Positions 6,443 to 7,653 of a stretch of 7,653 bases of DNA are shown in pieces. How positions within the stretch are numbered: the stretch's first letter is position 1; each line of letters opens with the position of its first letter. The notes under the pieces were generated by a model. The model saw only the letters and a list, made by a program, of their open reading frames with translations, made no database searches and was not told the DNA's origin. Location of the stretch: positions 1 to 7,653 of the forward strand of contig CAAGDP010000052.1 in NCBI GenBank assembly GCA_900768635.1, in the 5' to 3' direction. The stretch is from Enterobacterales bacterium (GTDB lineage: Bacteria > Pseudomonadota > Gammaproteobacteria > Enterobacterales > Succinivibrionaceae). The position numbers and the translations under genes were made by a program.

Positions 6443-7221
6443 TTTTAATCACAGGAACCTACAGGGTTATTATTACCGCCCTGCTTTTTTCCTTATTCGG
6501 TCTGGGTGCCGTATTTATTTCCTCTGTTGTCTATCCTGTTATCAGTCTTTTGGAAAGAAACAGAAACAAACGTGTTTACCTGATCCGCAGAATGACCGCC
6601 CGGAGTTTCAAAATATTTTTCTTAACAGCCGCATTTCTCCGGATCCTGAGACTGGACATTAAAAACAGTGAAAAAACCTCCGGTGACCATGGTGTAATCT
6701 ATATCAGCAACCACCCCAGTCTTATCGATTATGTGTTGCTAACCTCCTGCATAAAAAACTCCTCCTCCTGCGTCATAAAAGGAGGTCTGACTTTCAATCC
6801 TTTTCTGAAAGGGATCATAGCCTGCAACAACTATATTCCCAACAATCAGGATCCGGGAGTAATTCTGGATAAATGCCGGAACCTGTTAAACTGCGGTGAC
6901 AATTTACTCATCTTCCCGGAAGGAACCAGAACTGTTGACGAAAATCATCTTAAATTCACCCATGGCTTTGCCCGGATTGCCTTATCCGGTCCTTTTGCCC
7001 TACGCCCCGTAATTATTAAATACCGGGGCCAGGCTCTTCGCAAACATATTCCCTGGTACCGGGTATTTTCCGGAAAATTTGAATATGAAATTATTTTTGA
7101 GGAATTGTTTGACACCGGGGATTTTGTAGCTAAAAATCATTATCATGAATATTCTGCATTATCTAGAACCCTGGCCCGTGAAATGCAGAACTTTGTTTTA
7201 AAATGTAAACAGGAAAAGTAG
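6439..7221 (+). CDS. apeD: PlsC-type lysophospholipid acyltransferase of aryl polyene cluster (ApeD-like)
   Basis: The 260-residue membrane-associated acyltransferase carries the glycerol-phosphate acyltransferase motifs: NHPSLIDYVL (91-100) with the HX4D pair His92/Asp97, and FPEGTRT (159-165) for acceptor binding. IKGGLTFNPFLKGI (113-126) corresponds to the region between them. A hydrophobic stretch at about 8-38 is a likely membrane anchor, followed by a basic segment (RNRNKRVYLIRR). Such enzymes move an acyl group from a thioester (ACP or CoA) to a lipid acceptor. In an APE cluster this suggests transfer of the polyene or a fatty acid to the lipid that anchors the pigment in the outer membrane; the exact acceptor cannot be read from the sequence. 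The start codon overlaps the apeC stop as ATGA, and its TAG stop directly abuts the ATG of the ACP gene, indicating one coupled transcript. Confidence 0.88.
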   Translation: MILITGTYRVIITALLFSLFGLGAVFISSVVYPVISLLERNRNKRVYLIRRMTARSFKIFFLTAAFLRILRLDIKNSEKTSGDHGVIYISNHPSLIDYVLLTSCIKNSSSCVIKGGLTFNPFLKGIIACNNYIPNNQDPGVILDKCRNLLNCGDNLLIFPEGTRTVDENHLKFTHGFARIALSGPFALRPVIIKYRGQALRKHIPWYRVFSGKFEYEIIFEELFDTGDFVAKNHYHEYSALSRTLAREMQNFVLKCKQEK

Positions 7222-7476
7222 ATGGAAAAATTATATTCTGAAATCAAGCAACTCATTATCGAAGCTCTTAACATGGAAGATATTACTCCGGAGGATATTG
7301 AAACTGAAGCTCCTCTTTTTATTGAGGGTCTGGGTCTTGATTCCATTGATGCTCTGGAACTGGGTATGGCTATTAAGCAGAAATACGGCATTACCTTTTC
7401 TCCGGATAATGAGGAAATGAAAAAGAAGTTTTACTCAGTTAAAACTCTGGCTGAATATATTAGTGAACACCGGTGA
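7222..7476 (+). CDS. apeE: Acyl carrier protein of aryl polyene cluster (ApeE-like)
   Basis: This 84-residue acidic protein is an acyl carrier protein. The phosphopantetheine site is GLGLDSIDALEL, with Ser41 as the attachment residue; the pattern LIIEAL...D-I...E-APLF before it and VKTLAEYI near the C-terminus fit helices I and IV of the fold. It would carry the growing polyene or its aryl starter as a thioester between the ketosynthase, ketoreductase and dehydratase of the pathway. The ATG follows the apeD stop with no gap, and AGGAAA lies just upstream within the apeD end. APE clusters usually encode two adjacent ACPs (ApeE and ApeF). Only one is present here before an insertion-sequence end. 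The stop codon lies inside a strong hairpin. Confidence 0.92.
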   Translation: MEKLYSEIKQLIIEALNMEDITPEDIETEAPLFIEGLGLDSIDALELGMAIKQKYGITFSPDNEEMKKKFYSVKTLAEYISEHR

Positions 7477-7499
7477 TTATCAGGAACTGATATCGCCGG
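7470..7499 (+). other. Stable RNA hairpin spanning the ACP stop codon
   Basis: CCGGTGA (7470-7476) and TATCAG (7478-7483) pair with CTGATA (7487-7492) and TCGCCGG (7493-7499), giving about 13 base pairs with one G-U wobble, one bulged T (7477) and a GAA loop. The stop codon TGA (7474-7476) is in the stem. No T-run follows, so it does not look like an intrinsic terminator. It could protect the 3' end of a processed mRNA or affect coupling to a downstream gene. A second TATCAG (7522-7527) could compete for the CTGATA arm, and CAATTACT is repeated in tandem (7505-7512, 7514-7521) between them. Confidence 0.5.
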
Positions 7500-7552
7500 A
7501 ATAACAATTACTGCAATTACTTATCAGTAAAAAACTTTCATAAATTTAATTA

Positions 7553-7595
7553 GGTTGCGGAAACCCACTACCTTTAGGTGGTGGGAGGAGCAACC
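7553..7595 (+). repeat. IS subterminal hairpin with nested outer arms
   Basis: CCCACTACC (7564-7572) pairs with GGTGGTGGG (7577-7585) around a TTTA loop, with a single T-G pair (7569-7580). Outer arms GGTTGC (7553-7558) and GCAACC (7590-7595) enclose it, separated by GGAAA and AGGA. The inner hairpin is of the type bound as single-stranded DNA by Y1 transposases. The irregular pair forms a T-G wobble on the plus strand but an A-C mismatch on the minus strand, which hints that the plus strand is the transposed (top) strand. Confidence 0.75.
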
Positions 7596-7601
7596 GACCT
7601 C

Positions 7602-7653
7602 CTATCCTTGAGACTCTATGTATTTTTGTATAGTCGCTGACGATACTTCTCCA
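7602..7653 (-). CDS. tnpA: IS200/IS605-family Y1 transposase, C-terminal end (partial)
   Basis: On the minus strand the frame entering from the right edge encodes GEVSSATIQKYIESQG and ends at TAG (7604-7602). The ATIQKYIESQ segment matches the C-terminal helix of Y1 (HUH) transposases, where the Tyr (codon 7622-7620) is the nucleophile that cuts single-stranded DNA at the element ends. The HUH motif and the rest of the roughly 130-150-residue protein lie outside the window. The assignment rests on this short motif together with the adjacent IS-type hairpin. Whether a tnpB gene accompanies it cannot be seen. Confidence 0.65.
   Translation of the reverse strand, partial: GEVSSATIQKYIESQG

Larger units (their letters stand above)
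7550..7653 (-). mobile_element. End of an IS200/IS605-family insertion sequence (partial)
   Basis: The right edge of the window contains one terminus of an IS200/IS605-type element: a subterminal hairpin (7564-7585) followed at 16 nt by the 3' end of a leftward Y1 transposase gene (stop at 7602-7604). These elements lack terminal inverted repeats and target duplications. They are recognised by hairpins near each end and insert 3' of a short AT-rich target. TTTAA at 7545-7549 is a candidate target, which would put the element boundary near 7550; this boundary is inferred. The rest of the element lies beyond the window. Confidence 0.72.

Noticed and set aside
7478..7540. Intrinsic terminator after apeE
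   Set aside because: The hairpin is strong but is not followed by a T-run on the plus strand; the nearby homopolymer (TAAAAAAC) is A-rich.

Overview
The window looks like chromosomal DNA from a gammaproteobacterium. The evidence is a pheS-pheT-ihfA operon whose proteins have the lengths and motifs of the gammaproteobacterial versions (PheS 327 aa, PheT 797 aa, IhfA 93 aa with the RPGRNPKTGE arm), followed by the head of an aryl polyene (APE) biosynthesis cluster, a pigment pathway typical of host-associated Proteobacteria. Moderate GC content suggests a gut-type lineage, possibly Succinivibrionaceae, but this is a guess from gene content and composition.

Layout. Positions 1-188 (+) hold the AT-rich 3' end of an unrecognised gene that converges on ihfA. 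A probable intrinsic terminator (about 198-241) closes the leftward operon. Positions 283-3960 (-) carry pheS, pheT and ihfA, spaced 16 and 2 nt apart. Positions 3961-4638 are a 678-bp divergent intergenic region with no convincing gene. It contains putative promoters in both directions, a perfect match to the IHF consensus (4515-4527) and a 14-bp perfect palindrome (4290-4303). Positions 4639-7476 (+) carry four tightly coupled genes: an ApeB-like methyltransferase, an ApeC-like ketosynthase/chain-length factor without the catalytic Cys, an ApeD-like PlsC-family acyltransferase and an ApeE-like acyl carrier protein. A strong hairpin spans the ACP stop codon. From about 7550 to the right edge lies one end of an IS200/IS605-family element: a terminal hairpin (7564-7585, with outer arms 7553-7595) and the last codons of a leftward Y1 transposase, tnpA.

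How the parts fit. The housekeeping operon supplies phenylalanyl-tRNA synthetase (both subunits) and one IHF subunit. The divergent operon begins a lipid-anchored polyene pigment pathway: the ACP carries the growing chain, the ApeC-like protein should pair with a catalytic ketosynthase encoded outside the window, the methyltransferase modifies the aryl head group, and the acyltransferase probably helps attach the product to a membrane lipid. The remaining APE genes are not visible; the IS end sits 75 bp after the ACP gene, where the second ACP gene would be expected.

No wholly new system is evident. The points most worth a second look are the IS insertion inside a biosynthetic cluster, the IHF site ahead of the ape genes, the unusual pheS neighbourhood and the hairpin at the ACP stop codon.
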